The notes under the pieces are model-generated. The model did no database searches. It saw only the letters and a list, made by a program, of their open reading frames with translations, and was not told the origin of the DNA. Of a stretch of 64,000 nt of DNA, positions 9,281-16,537 are shown piece by piece. The position numbers and the translations under genes were made by a program. How positions within the stretch are numbered: the stretch's first letter is position 1; each line of letters starts with the position of its first letter. The DNA comes from Shimia sp. R10_1 (lineage in GTDB: Bacteria > Pseudomonadota > Alphaproteobacteria > Rhodobacterales > Rhodobacteraceae), in NCBI RefSeq assembly GCF_017744095.1, contig NZ_JAGHQX010000007.1, forward strand, positions 186,001 to 250,000, in the 5' to 3' direction.

Positions 9281-9302
9281 GGCGCCCGACCAACGGGCGT
9301 CC
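9281..9302. terminator. Hairpin between convergent genes
   Basis: CGCCCG (9283-9288) pairs with CGGGCG (9294-9299) around a 5-nt loop. It lies between the chemoreceptor stop and the convergent cbiO stop. On the minus strand CCTTGTTTG follows, a weak U-rich tail; on the plus strand there is none. It may end the cobalt operon transcript. Confidence 0.4.
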
Positions 9303-9333
9303 TAAAAACGGGTCTGCTGGGGAGAGTGTGGAG

Positions 9334-9990
9334 TTAGCTGCGCATATCCACAAGTTGGCCCGCGCGCAGCTCATAGGTGTCTGGCGCCAGTGCCTCGCGA
9401 AAGGCGGGGGTGTGGCTGACCAGCAAGATCGCTTGTGGCAGCCCTTTCAAGATTTCCAACAGCCGCGCTTCGTTTTTGGTGTCGAGCGCATTGGTCGGCT
9501 CATCCAGCAGCAGCGCCTCAGGCTCCATCGCCAGAACGGTTGCCAAAGTCACCAAACGTTTCTCACCGCCAGAAAGCTTGTGGGTGATGCGATCCCGCAG
9601 ATGCATGAGGTCCAGATCACTCAGCACACGATCCACAATTGCGAGCGCCTCCGCCTTGCTGCGCCCAAGATTGAGCGGCCCAAAGGCGATGTCTTCCGCG
9701 ACAGTGGGACAAAACAGCTGATCATCTGGGTCTTGAAACACCAGACCAATCCGGCGACGCACCTCGTGAAAATCGGCCTCTGATTGCCGCTCTTGGCCAA
9801 AAATCGTGATCCGCCCGCCATCGGGTTTCTGCAAGCCAAGCGCAATGCGAAACAGCGTCGATTTACCCGCCCCATTCGCGCCTGTGATCGAAATCCGCTC
9901 GCCCGGCTCGAGCCGCAGGGACGCCCCATCCAAAACCGGTGCATGACCGGGGTAGGCAAACCGTATGTCTTCCAGATGCAGGATCGTCAT
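9334..9990 (-). CDS. cbiO: ECF metal transporter ATPase (CbiO/NikO type)
   Basis: 218-aa ABC ATPase that powers the energy-coupling-factor transporter. Walker A GANGAGKST at residues 37-45, Q-loop VFQDPDDQLF, signature LSGGEKRLVTLATVLA and Walker B LLLDEP are all present. The DPDDQLF motif is typical of ECF ATPases. I start it at ATG 9990, which overlaps the cbiQ stop (ATGA), rather than at an in-frame upstream start. Last gene of the riboswitch-controlled operon. Confidence 0.92.
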   Translation of the reverse strand: MTILHLEDIRFAYPGHAPVLDGASLRLEPGERISITGANGAGKSTLFRIALGLQKPDGGRITIFGQERQSEADFHEVRRRIGLVFQDPDDQLFCPTVAEDIAFGPLNLGRSKAEALAIVDRVLSDLDLMHLRDRITHKLSGGEKRLVTLATVLAMEPEALLLDEPTNALDTKNEARLLEILKGLPQAILLVSHTPAFREALAPDTYELRAGQLVDMRS

Positions 9991-10769
9991 AGATGGTCCA
10001 GATACAGCAGCGCCACGCACAGCGCAGATAGGGTTGCGGCAAACACATAGTCACGCCGATGCAGAGAATACTCCTGTAGCAAAAAAAGCCTCCCAGAGAA
10101 CCCCCGGCATTTCATCGCGCCCAGAATGCGCTCAGACCGTTCAATCGCCCGCACGAGCATCATCCCCACCAGATAGCCAAAACTGCGGTAGGTGTGCCAG
10201 TTCGTGCCGGGCCGAAACCCACGGATCTTCATCGCGCCGCGCAGGCGGAGATATTCTTCGCGCAGCACCTCGATGTAGCGGATGGTGAACATCAACAGAT
10301 GCACCAGCACCTCCGGGCAGCGCAGCCGATGCAGCGCGTGACCAAGGCTCACCGGCTCCATGGTCCCCACCAGCACCATCAGAGCTAGGATCACCGCATT
10401 TGCGGTCAGCGCGATTTCAATCGCTTTCCACAGCCCCTGCCAGCTGGCAGGGAAGCCAAACACCGTGAACATCGCATCCCCGGGCATGGAAAACGGCATC
10501 AGCACCAGCATAAAAATGATGAATCCATCCATCATCGCCATGCGTTTGAGCGTGCGCCCCTTGGGCAGGCGCGAGGCCACGAGCAGGCCAAGAGACACCG
10601 CAAAGGCGCCAATCAGCGCAGGAATGGTCTGTAGCGCGACGGTCGCAATCGCAAAAACACAGACCATCACAATGCGCATGCGCGGATCCAGCTCTCCGAC
10701 CGGCCCATACAGCCGCCCGTCGCCTGCCTCCGCCAGTGTCTTGGCCTGAGGTTCCAGCGCGTGTGCCAT
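9987..10769 (-). CDS. cbiQ: ECF transporter transmembrane component (CbiQ/NikQ)
   Basis: 260-aa membrane protein that couples ATP hydrolysis to the substrate-binding subunit. It has about five hydrophobic helices and the family's coupling motifs in the second half (EYLRLRGAMKIRGF and ERILGAMKCRGFSG; both contain the Ala-Arg-Gly-like A-x-x-x-R-G signature). Its start overlaps the upstream gene's last base and its stop overlaps cbiO. Confidence 0.9.
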   Translation of the reverse strand: MAHALEPQAKTLAEAGDGRLYGPVGELDPRMRIVMVCVFAIATVALQTIPALIGAFAVSLGLLVASRLPKGRTLKRMAMMDGFIIFMLVLMPFSMPGDAMFTVFGFPASWQGLWKAIEIALTANAVILALMVLVGTMEPVSLGHALHRLRCPEVLVHLLMFTIRYIEVLREEYLRLRGAMKIRGFRPGTNWHTYRSFGYLVGMMLVRAIERSERILGAMKCRGFSGRLFLLQEYSLHRRDYVFAATLSALCVALLYLDHL

Positions 10770-11362
10770 CAGGCGGCCAGCTTTTTGCGGGCGGCCACGT
10801 AAAAGCCGATGCCAAACAGACCGACAATATAGCCAATGCCGCCCAGAATGGTCTGCAGGTCATTGTGCTCGCGATAGGCGGCGATTTCGCGCCGCAGGGG
10901 GCGCACCTCAGCGCGCACCGCCTCTGCGATCACTGCGCGCTCCTCAGCGCTGAGCGAGGCCAGCATGACAGCACCATTGGTTGCCTCTGCCGGTACAGGC
11001 ACAGCGGTTTCCACGACCTCTGCCGCAACGCCCATGATCTCTGCAACCTCAGCTGCCGGCATGGTCACTTCGGCGATGTGGCCCGCACCCATATCCGCAT
11101 AAAACGTATGCGCCACAGCGCTTGTGGGGGTGAAGAGGAAAAACCCGTCTTCATCGGTCACGGTGCGGCCCAGCTCGGCACCGTCTGGCCCGGTGACAAC
11201 CACCTCTTGCGCCACCGCCATATCCCCGTTGGAAAATCCCAGCTCGCCTTCAATGGCGTCGCCGGACGCGAACACACCTGCAATCACCTTATGCGCCGCA
11301 GCGGGCAGGGGCGCGAGCACGGAGCCAAACGTCAACGCGCAGATCAGGATCAACTGTTTCAT
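10769..11362 (-). CDS. NikL-like accessory subunit of ECF metal transporter
   Basis: 197 aa: a signal-like N-terminal helix (MKQLILICALTFGSVLAPLP, ending AAAHK), a periplasmic beta-rich domain (about 24-95), a polar Glu/Ala-rich stretch and one C-terminal membrane helix (about 170-190) followed by ARKKLAA. This N-helix/periplasmic-domain/C-helix plan is that of NikL, which replaces NikN in NikKLMQO transporters. It overlaps cbiM by 4 nt. The riboswitch upstream points to cobalt rather than nickel. Confidence 0.75.
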   Translation of the reverse strand: MKQLILICALTFGSVLAPLPAAAHKVIAGVFASGDAIEGELGFSNGDMAVAQEVVVTGPDGAELGRTVTDEDGFFLFTPTSAVAHTFYADMGAGHIAEVTMPAAEVAEIMGVAAEVVETAVPVPAEATNGAVMLASLSAEERAVIAEAVRAEVRPLRREIAAYREHNDLQTILGGIGYIVGLFGIGFYVAARKKLAA

Positions 11363-11970
11363 GCGGTCCGATCCTTCAAAAAGAGTTCGGGCTTCACCCG
11401 ACGTGCCAGCAATACGGCAAACCCGGTCAACAGCGCTTCAATGCACATCACCGGGATATGGGCAAAAAACACAAGTTTTGCCGCTGGGATGAATTCATCG
11501 CCTGACAAAGCCAGTGATACGGCCACCAAAGCGGTGGTTGTGGCAATTGCAAACGCGCCACCAGCAGCCCCCCAAATCGCGCCCTGAACAGGTGAGCCAC
11601 GGCCAATCAAGCCGCCAAACAGCATCCACGCCAGAACGGCGGGCAGGGCAATATTCACGGTGTTGATGCCCAGCACGGTCAACCCGCCAAAGCCAAAGAA
11701 CACCGCCTGCAACAACAGCCCGACAAACAGGGCAGGGAAGGCGGCCCAGCCGAGCAAAAGCCCGGCCAGACCATTCAGTATCAAATGCACAGAGGACGGG
11801 CCAATCGGCACATGGATCAGCGAGGCGACAAAAAAGCTCGCCGAAAGCACCCCAGCTGTGGGGATGCGATCCAGATCCAGGGATTTCAATCCCATCGCGA
11901 TGCCGCCCACGGCAGCCACCGCGCCGCCGATCACCACAGGGTTGGAAAGGGCTCCGTCAACAATGTGCAT
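11359..11970 (-). CDS. cbiM: ECF transporter substrate-binding membrane component (CbiM/NikM)
   Basis: 203-aa membrane protein, the S-component that captures the metal ion. It begins MHIVDGALS; in this family the free N-terminal amine and His2 take part in metal binding, and a further histidine-rich stretch IHVPIGPSSVHLILNGLAG is present. Six or so hydrophobic helices follow. The overlap with the NikL-like gene and the 7-nt gap to the NikK-like gene show one operon. Confidence 0.92.
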   Translation of the reverse strand: MHIVDGALSNPVVIGGAVAAVGGIAMGLKSLDLDRIPTAGVLSASFFVASLIHVPIGPSSVHLILNGLAGLLLGWAAFPALFVGLLLQAVFFGFGGLTVLGINTVNIALPAVLAWMLFGGLIGRGSPVQGAIWGAAGGAFAIATTTALVAVSLALSGDEFIPAAKLVFFAHIPVMCIEALLTGFAVLLARRVKPELFLKDRTA

Positions 11971-11977
11971 AAAAGGC

Positions 11978-12763
11978 TTACTCCAGATCCCAGGCGCGGA
12001 TCCAGATCACCGCGTCTTGGCTCAGCTCTTTGCCTTCATGCTCTGTCGCAGGGCCGGATCCCAGCGCAGCAAAACCCCAGTAGCCCGCTTTTGGCACACC
12101 AAAGGAGAAATAGCCGTTGTCATCGGAGATCGCGACAATCGCGCCACCCGGAAGAGGGGACACGGTGGCCGCTTTCGCGCCGGTGCCTTCCATCTCAGGC
12201 TCTGCTGCCATGTACTCGATTTCAATCTCCGCACCGGCCACAGGCTGGCCTTCGCTCAGAACACGCCCGGTGAAGGTGGAGCCCGCAACAATGTTGTAAG
12301 GCTTGTTCAGCGGCAGAATTTCTGTCGCCAGACCCTGCGGCTGATCCCAGTCTGTCGGCAGCTCGTTGCGGTTCAGATAGGTCTTGGTGATCTGCTGAAT
12401 GTAGATGTCTTCAGACTCTTCATAATAAGGCGCAGGCACGGTCACGACCACATAGTCGCCAGAGCGCTTCACAGGCACAGAGCCGTTGAACGCTTTCGCG
12501 CTGTTGTCTGGGCCGTCAAAGGTGGTCTCTTCCAGAGTGCCCATCAGATCGGTTTTTTCGCCGTTGTGGATCACAAAGAACTCTTCCGGCTTTTCCAGCG
12601 TCATCACATGACCCGCCTCATGGGGGTGCCAGAAAATCAGCTTCACAGGCACATCACCCGGACGCTCAATCATAGTGTCTTCAGTATATTCCAAAAGAAA
12701 ATGTGCCTGTGCCATCGCTGGGATGGTCAGAGCGGCTGTGGCCGCCAGCAGCAATTTTTTCAT
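11978..12763 (-). CDS. NikK-like periplasmic protein (DUF4198 family)
   Basis: 261 aa, first gene after the cobalamin riboswitch. It has a signal peptide whose likely cleavage AQA/HFLLEY would leave a histidine at the mature N-terminus, a possible metal ligand. The rest is beta-rich with the DUF4198 pattern (VPVKLIFWHPHEAGH near 45-60, LPLNKPYNIVAGSTFTGRVL, GYFSFGVPKAGYWGF). DUF4198 proteins accompany NikMQO-type nickel/cobalt importers as NikK. Its exact role, probably presenting metal to the M component, is inferred from gene context. Confidence 0.8.
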   Translation of the reverse strand: MKKLLLAATAALTIPAMAQAHFLLEYTEDTMIERPGDVPVKLIFWHPHEAGHVMTLEKPEEFFVIHNGEKTDLMGTLEETTFDGPDNSAKAFNGSVPVKRSGDYVVVTVPAPYYEESEDIYIQQITKTYLNRNELPTDWDQPQGLATEILPLNKPYNIVAGSTFTGRVLSEGQPVAGAEIEIEYMAAEPEMEGTGAKAATVSPLPGGAIVAISDDNGYFSFGVPKAGYWGFAALGSGPATEHEGKELSQDAVIWIRAWDLE

Positions 12764-12899
12764 AAATTTTGGTCCCTATCACGTCGCGCCTACCCCGGCG
12801 CATTTCTTAGTGTGACTTCAGGGCACGCAGAACCGGTTGCAAAACACACAAGCGGACCCAGCGCGCACCCCGTCGCCGATGACGGCCGCCAAATACTAG

Positions 12900-13080
12900 G
12901 CGACCAGTCCGGCAGGTCTCCTGACTCGCGGGTCCAAACACGAACTGGCCTTCCCGGTTGCCCAGTGGCGCAATCAGCCGTGCTCGCCGCTTACAGTTGC
13001 GGGGGCAGTTGCAGACTTGGCCCAAAATACAGGCCGCACTGCATTCCCTTTTGCTTCCGGGGTATCCCGGAACCGAACAT
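12900..13080 (-). promoter_or_regulatory. Cobalamin (B12) riboswitch
   Basis: Reading the minus strand, the leader carries the conserved series: GGGAATGCAGTGCGG, then CTGCCCCCGCAACTGTAA followed by GCGG and GAGC, GCCACTGGG, GGGAAGG and finally the B12 box GTCAGGAGACCTGCC (plus-strand 12911-12925). These match the adenosylcobalamin riboswitch core in order and spacing. It lies about 140 nt upstream of the NikK-like start, so B12 should repress the whole transporter operon. This is the best evidence that the operon imports cobalt. The outer boundary is approximate. Confidence 0.95.
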
Positions 13081-13190
13081 GCGGCGTTCTTGCCAGATAC
13101 AATGAGATCCGGTCAATGCCAGATTGCGACGAACCTGCACACAATTACGAAAGATCGCAGCCCTTTGACTGCTCCAAAGTTTGATCGGTC

Positions 13191-13208
13191 GCAGGCAAGC
13201 TTGCCTGC
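13191..13208. promoter_or_regulatory. Perfect 18-bp palindrome
   Basis: GCAGGCAAGCTTGCCTGC is an exact palindrome upstream of the riboswitch leader on the minus strand and about 130 nt before the divergent DUF2244 gene. It could be a repressor site for either promoter. No matching known operator was recognised. Confidence 0.4.
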
Positions 13209-13337
13209 ATTGTCACAGCGACGTGTGATGCTGCGTCAATCATGGCTCTTGATGCAGGGACGCCCCTTCTTTCAATGTAGGGCCAGCGGGCGCTGTCAAG
13301 TGCCGCAGGATCTGTTTTATGCCAGGGACGTTTCCAG

Positions 13338-13838
13338 ATGCCACACCGTTGGGCAGATGCTTCAGAGGCCGATGAACCGGTGCTCACATTGTGGCCGCAC
13401 CGCTCACTGCCACATCGTGGCTTTGCAGCCATTGTGCTGTTTGCGTTCACTGCAGGCACCATCCCACTCTACGGCTTGATTGGCACAGTCTTGTTCTGGG
13501 GCATTTTGCCCTTCATTCTGCTGATGGTTTGGGGCCTGTGGTATGGCCTGCGCAAGTCCTACAAGGACGGCGATGTGTTCGAGGCATTGTCCTTGGCCGC
13601 AGACACGCTTCATCTCTCACACAAACCCGCCAGCGGCACGGCCTCAGAATGGTCTTGCAATATCTATTGGGCGCGCACGCAGATGCACGTTCATGGCGGG
13701 CCGGTGCCGCACTACGTCACGCTTTCCGGCAATGGGCGCACCGTTGAGATTGGCAGCTTTCTGACAGAGGATGAGCGCAAAACGCTGTATGTCGAGCTGA
13801 GCGATTTTCTCGCAGATCGCGCTGCGACGCAGCAATAG
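13338..13838 (+). CDS. DUF2244 family membrane protein
   Basis: 166 aa. After an acidic start the segment LTLWPHRSLPHRGFAAIVLF begins two adjacent membrane helices (about 27-70, GTIPLYGLIGTVLFWGILP), followed by a cytoplasmic beta-rich domain with WARTQMHVHGG and IGSFLTEDERKTLYVELSDFL. This matches the DUF2244 family of alphaproteobacteria, usually found as a single gene; function unknown. Divergent from the riboswitch-led metal operon. Confidence 0.8.
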   Translation: MPHRWADASEADEPVLTLWPHRSLPHRGFAAIVLFAFTAGTIPLYGLIGTVLFWGILPFILLMVWGLWYGLRKSYKDGDVFEALSLAADTLHLSHKPASGTASEWSCNIYWARTQMHVHGGPVPHYVTLSGNGRTVEIGSFLTEDERKTLYVELSDFLADRAATQQ

Positions 13839-13899
13839 GGTAGAATCATATGCAGGATTTGGCGTTGCTGCGCGCGTTGCGTTTACGGTGCTGCTTTTT

Positions 13900-13925
13900 G
13901 CGGGGGTGCGAAATTGCACCTCCGC
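13900..13925. repeat. Strong GC-rich hairpin downstream of DUF2244 gene
   Basis: GCGGGGGTGC (13900-13909) pairs over 10 bp, with one G-U, with GCACCTCCGC (13916-13925), loop GAAATT. It sits between two convergent genes and is a plausible transcript end for either, but lacks a T-run on both strands. Downstream an ATACCGAC direct repeat occurs twice near 13940-13955. Confidence 0.35.
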
Positions 13926-14044
13926 AATACAGTCGTGATACCGACGCAATACCGACACGTTTTTTTCAGGCTTTAAACTTGCGTTGAAACGTTAACGCAC
14001 CTGCACAAAGCTGTCGCGATGATCTTCGCGGGGCAGGCGATCGC

Positions 14045-15121
14045 TTAGGCCATCCCGCCCTTGATCAAACCCTGCGCGATCTGTGCATAAGCCTGCGCCA
14101 TATCGCTGCTTCCGGCGGCAATTGGCGTTCCGCCATCTCCGGCAAGGCGTGTGTCCAGATCAATTGGCAGGGCACCGAGCAGCGGAACGCCCAGCTTGTC
14201 TGCCTCTGCGGCCACGCCGCCATGCCCAAAGATATGGGACTCATGCCCACAGTTCGGACAGTGGAAAAGACTCATGTTTTCAATGAGTCCCAAGACTGGT
14301 GTTTTCAGCTGATCAAACATGCCAAGCGCCTTGCGCGCATCTAGCAGGGCCACGTCTTGCGGTGTGCTCACCACAATCGCGCCGGTCAGCTCTGTTTTCT
14401 GACACAGGGTCAGCTGCACATCACCTGTACCGGGCGGCAGGTCCACAATCAAAACATCAAGTTCGCCCCATTGAACCTGTGTCAGCATTTGTTGCAACGC
14501 CCCCATAAGCATCGGCCCACGCCAGACAACGGGTTTGTCTTCCTCCAGCATAAAGCCGAGCGACATGATCGTAACGCCATGAGATTGCAGTGGAATAATG
14601 GTTTTCCCATCCGGGCTTGCCGGGCGTTTGTTTACCCCCATCATGCGCGGCTGGCTGGGGCCATATATATCTGCATCCAGCAAACCCACTTTGCGCCCTT
14701 GCTTCGCCAGCGCGACAGCAAGGTTGGAGGACACAGTCGATTTCCCCACACCGCCTTTGCCAGATCCCACTGCTAGAATGCGTTGGACACCGGCCACTTT
14801 CATTGGCCCAGCCTGGGGTTTGGGATGGCCGCCAATCTTCAGACTGGGCGCGGCTTTCTTGGGGGCAGGGGCACTGTCATGGGCTGTCAATGCAACCTGT
14901 ACATTTGCCACACCGGGCAACTGCGCAACGGACGCTTCCGCCGCCTTGCGCAACGGCTCCATCAGTCGTGCTATATCTGCATTGGGCGCCTCAAGAACAA
15001 AGCGCACCGTATCGCCATCAATTGTCAACGCGCGCAAGAAATCCCGCGAAATCAAATCGCCCCCATCAGGTAAGGCGATCTTGGACAACACCCCCTGCAC
15101 ATCTTCTTTGGTGACGGGCAT
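14045..15121 (-). CDS. mrp: Mrp/ApbC-type iron-sulfur cluster carrier ATPase
   Basis: 358-aa cytosolic P-loop protein that carries Fe-S clusters to apoproteins. An N-terminal DUF59-like/MIP18 domain (about 1-85) is followed by a NTPase domain with the deviant Walker A GSGKGGVGKST (119-129) and LDADIYGPSQPRM. The cluster-binding CxxC is C288/C291 in FHCPNCGHE. GGAG lies 6 nt before ATG 15121, so I prefer it over the in-frame TTG at 15127. Confidence 0.93.
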   Translation of the reverse strand: MPVTKEDVQGVLSKIALPDGGDLISRDFLRALTIDGDTVRFVLEAPNADIARLMEPLRKAAEASVAQLPGVANVQVALTAHDSAPAPKKAAPSLKIGGHPKPQAGPMKVAGVQRILAVGSGKGGVGKSTVSSNLAVALAKQGRKVGLLDADIYGPSQPRMMGVNKRPASPDGKTIIPLQSHGVTIMSLGFMLEEDKPVVWRGPMLMGALQQMLTQVQWGELDVLIVDLPPGTGDVQLTLCQKTELTGAIVVSTPQDVALLDARKALGMFDQLKTPVLGLIENMSLFHCPNCGHESHIFGHGGVAAEADKLGVPLLGALPIDLDTRLAGDGGTPIAAGSSDMAQAYAQIAQGLIKGGMA

Positions 15122-15236
15122 GCTCAACTCCTATGCTGCAAGTGCAAAATGCGGATACTCTTCCGTGTCTCACCTAAGGATTCCTTAACATTTCTTCAAG
15201 GTTTACGGCATCTTGCCCAATTATTGTGCACCGTGC

Positions 15237-15319
15237 CGTTACGTAACGTACGATATTCCATAGATGCATAACTGGTTTGCGAAGGAAGCCATTGTGCGTC
15301 CGCAGCATGATCCCATATA
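15237..15319 (+). promoter_or_regulatory. Candidate heat-shock-type promoter and palindrome before the DUF1127 gene
   Basis: TTGTGC at 15292-15297 and CCCATATA at 15312-15319, spaced 14 nt, resemble RpoH-type promoters (TTG at -35 and a CCCAT-type -10). The location fits the RpoHI/RpoHII-dependent promoter known for the homologous Rhodobacter locus. A perfect 12-bp palindrome CGTTACGTAACG lies upstream at 15237-15248. Both are pattern matches only. Confidence 0.4.
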
Positions 15320-15365
15320 CCCCTCATCAAGCGAACGATAACACTCACACCAGCGAGTAACGATT

Positions 15366-15581
15366 ATGGCATACGTAGCAAACAGCGCCGCAGTGGCAGC
15401 ACCGAAGGCATCCGGCCTTTCTGGCATTTTTGCCTCCCTGGCAGAGCGCTTTCGTCAGTACCGCGTGTACCGCACAACATACAACGAGCTGAGCGCTCTT
15501 TCCAATCGCGAACTGAGCGATCTTGGCATGAGCCGCTCCATGATCCGCCGCCTGGCCATCGAAGCCAGCCGCGAAGCATAA
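15366..15581 (+). CDS. DUF1127 small protein, CcaF1-like
   Basis: 71 aa, highly basic in its second half. The C-terminal 40 residues (YNELSALSNRELSDLGMSRS, then MIRRLAIEASREA) are the DUF1127 motif. In Rhodobacter sphaeroides the DUF1127 gene upstream of the CcsR sRNAs encodes CcaF1, a small RNA-binding protein in stress responses; here too a hairpin array with the same loop motif begins 8 nt after the stop, so the same role is likely. ATG 15366 follows a poor ribosome-binding site (GAGTAACG). Confidence 0.85.
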   Translation: MAYVANSAAVAAPKASGLSGIFASLAERFRQYRVYRTTYNELSALSNRELSDLGMSRSMIRRLAIEASREA

Positions 15582-15588
15582 GTTTCTT

Positions 15589-16102
15589 GGGAAGCCACTC
15601 CTCCCTCAGGCTTTCCAATTCTGCGACGATGCCTCTCCTCCTCCCTGGTATCGTCGCGGCGAACAACGGGCCCCGATGGCCCAAAGAGCTCAAGTCTCTC
15701 CTCTCCTCCTCCCTGGAGAGACTTGAATAAAGCGACGGCGCCTCTCCTCCTCCCTGGCGTCGTCGCAACAAAATTCGGGCTGAACAAAAAGCCCAACGAA
15801 ATCAAGGGCTCTCTCTCTCCTCCTCCCTGAGAGTTCTTGAGACTAGAGCGACGGCACCTCTCCTCCTCCCTGGTGTCGTCGCATCAGAATTCCGGGCTCC
15901 GAAAGCCCAACGAGATCAAGGGTTCTCTCTCCTCCTCCCTGAGAGCTCTTGTGACTAGAGCGGCAGCACCTCTCCTCCTCCCTGGTGCTGCCGCTGCAAT
16001 AATTCGAGCCGCAGGCTCACCGATATCAAGACGCTCTCTCCTCCTCCCTGAGCGTTTTGTGTGAAGCGCGGCGACATCTCTCCTCCTCCCTGATGTCGCC
16101 GC
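15589..16102 (+). ncRNA. Ten-hairpin CcsR/cuckoo-type sRNA array
   Basis: Ten stem-loops follow the DUF1127 gene on the same strand: 15589-15616, 15623-15657, 15691-15725, 15732-15766, 15803-15839, 15848-15882, 15917-15951, 15960-15994, 16027-16059 and 16068-16102. Most have 10-11 bp stems, and every loop holds CTCCTCCC (nine hold CTCCTCCTCCCT). Stems covary: GCGACGGC changes to GCGGCAGC with its partner, so base pairing is conserved over sequence. Two stem types alternate, GCGRCG and CAAG. The pattern matches the CcsR sRNAs (conserved CCUCCUCCC motif, stress-induced) processed from the 3' part of DUF1127 mRNAs, where four are described in R. sphaeroides. The exposed loops resemble the anti-Shine-Dalgarno sequence. 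No gene was recognised within. Confidence 0.88.
15623..16102 (+). repeat. Composite tandem unit of about 108-116 nt, four copies plus one half
   Basis: Units start at 15623, 15732, 15848 and 15960, and a final half-unit at 16068 (spacing 109, 116, 112, 108). Each unit is a GCGRCG hairpin, a short linker with a small GGGCT...AGCCC-type stem (for example near 15776-15794 and 15893-15908), the words ATCAAG, and a CAAG hairpin. The first two-hairpin unit is preceded by one divergent hairpin at 15589. The arrangement points to duplication of a hairpin pair rather than of single hairpins. Confidence 0.8.
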
Positions 16103-16105
16103 TGT

Positions 16106-16537
16106 CTTCTCCCTTCAAGGCACTGTCGCAAACCCAAACCGCTCCATAGGGCGGGCGTTTGCCGTTGCTTTGGAGGTGAGCCTATAGGTGCGAATTTCTG
16201 AAAACGACTGCTTTGCAAGAGCTCTCAGTCGCGATCGCGCAGACTTCAGGCGAAGAACGTCTGCTTTCGATGGTGCGCGTGGGGCAGGGGCCGTGCATGC
16301 CTCGTATTCCTGCCACTCCATGTCGCTGACCCAACTCAAAATCATGAGACATTTGGGCGAGATAAACCCGCGTAAAAACAGCCAGTTGGCTGGACTTAGG
16401 ACGAGGGAAGCCGTCCAACGTCTTGGCACCGTTTCGCAGAAGACGGCGGCGCCGACCAAGCCAACCCGAGGCCATCACAGCGTCACTGGGCGACGGCGAT
16501 GAAGGAGCGCTCGGGCGGGTGCAGGTCGTGGATCGGC
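16106..16537. other. Region without a recognised gene
   Basis: About 430 bases between the sRNA array and the sulfatase stop. Short open frames exist on both strands (for example 16188-16502 plus, 16115-16459 minus) but none has recognisable domains, and they overlap each other. It may contain decayed coding DNA; I see no terminal repeats of an insertion sequence. Confidence 0.4.

Noticed and set aside
12807-13025. Short minus-strand open frame over the metal operon leader
   Set aside because: It runs through the cobalamin riboswitch core, whose RNA motifs explain the conservation better.
15364-15805. Minus-strand open frames with repeated Gly-Gly-Gly-Glu-type segments
   Set aside because: They are translations of the repeated hairpin loops of the sRNA array and overlap the DUF1127 gene in antisense.
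15589-16102. CRISPR array
   Set aside because: The repeated part is a 12-nt hairpin loop with variable, self-complementary flanks, not constant repeats with unrelated spacers; no cas genes nearby.
16106-16537. Remnant of an insertion sequence
   Set aside because: No transposase motifs, terminal inverted repeats or target duplication could be seen.
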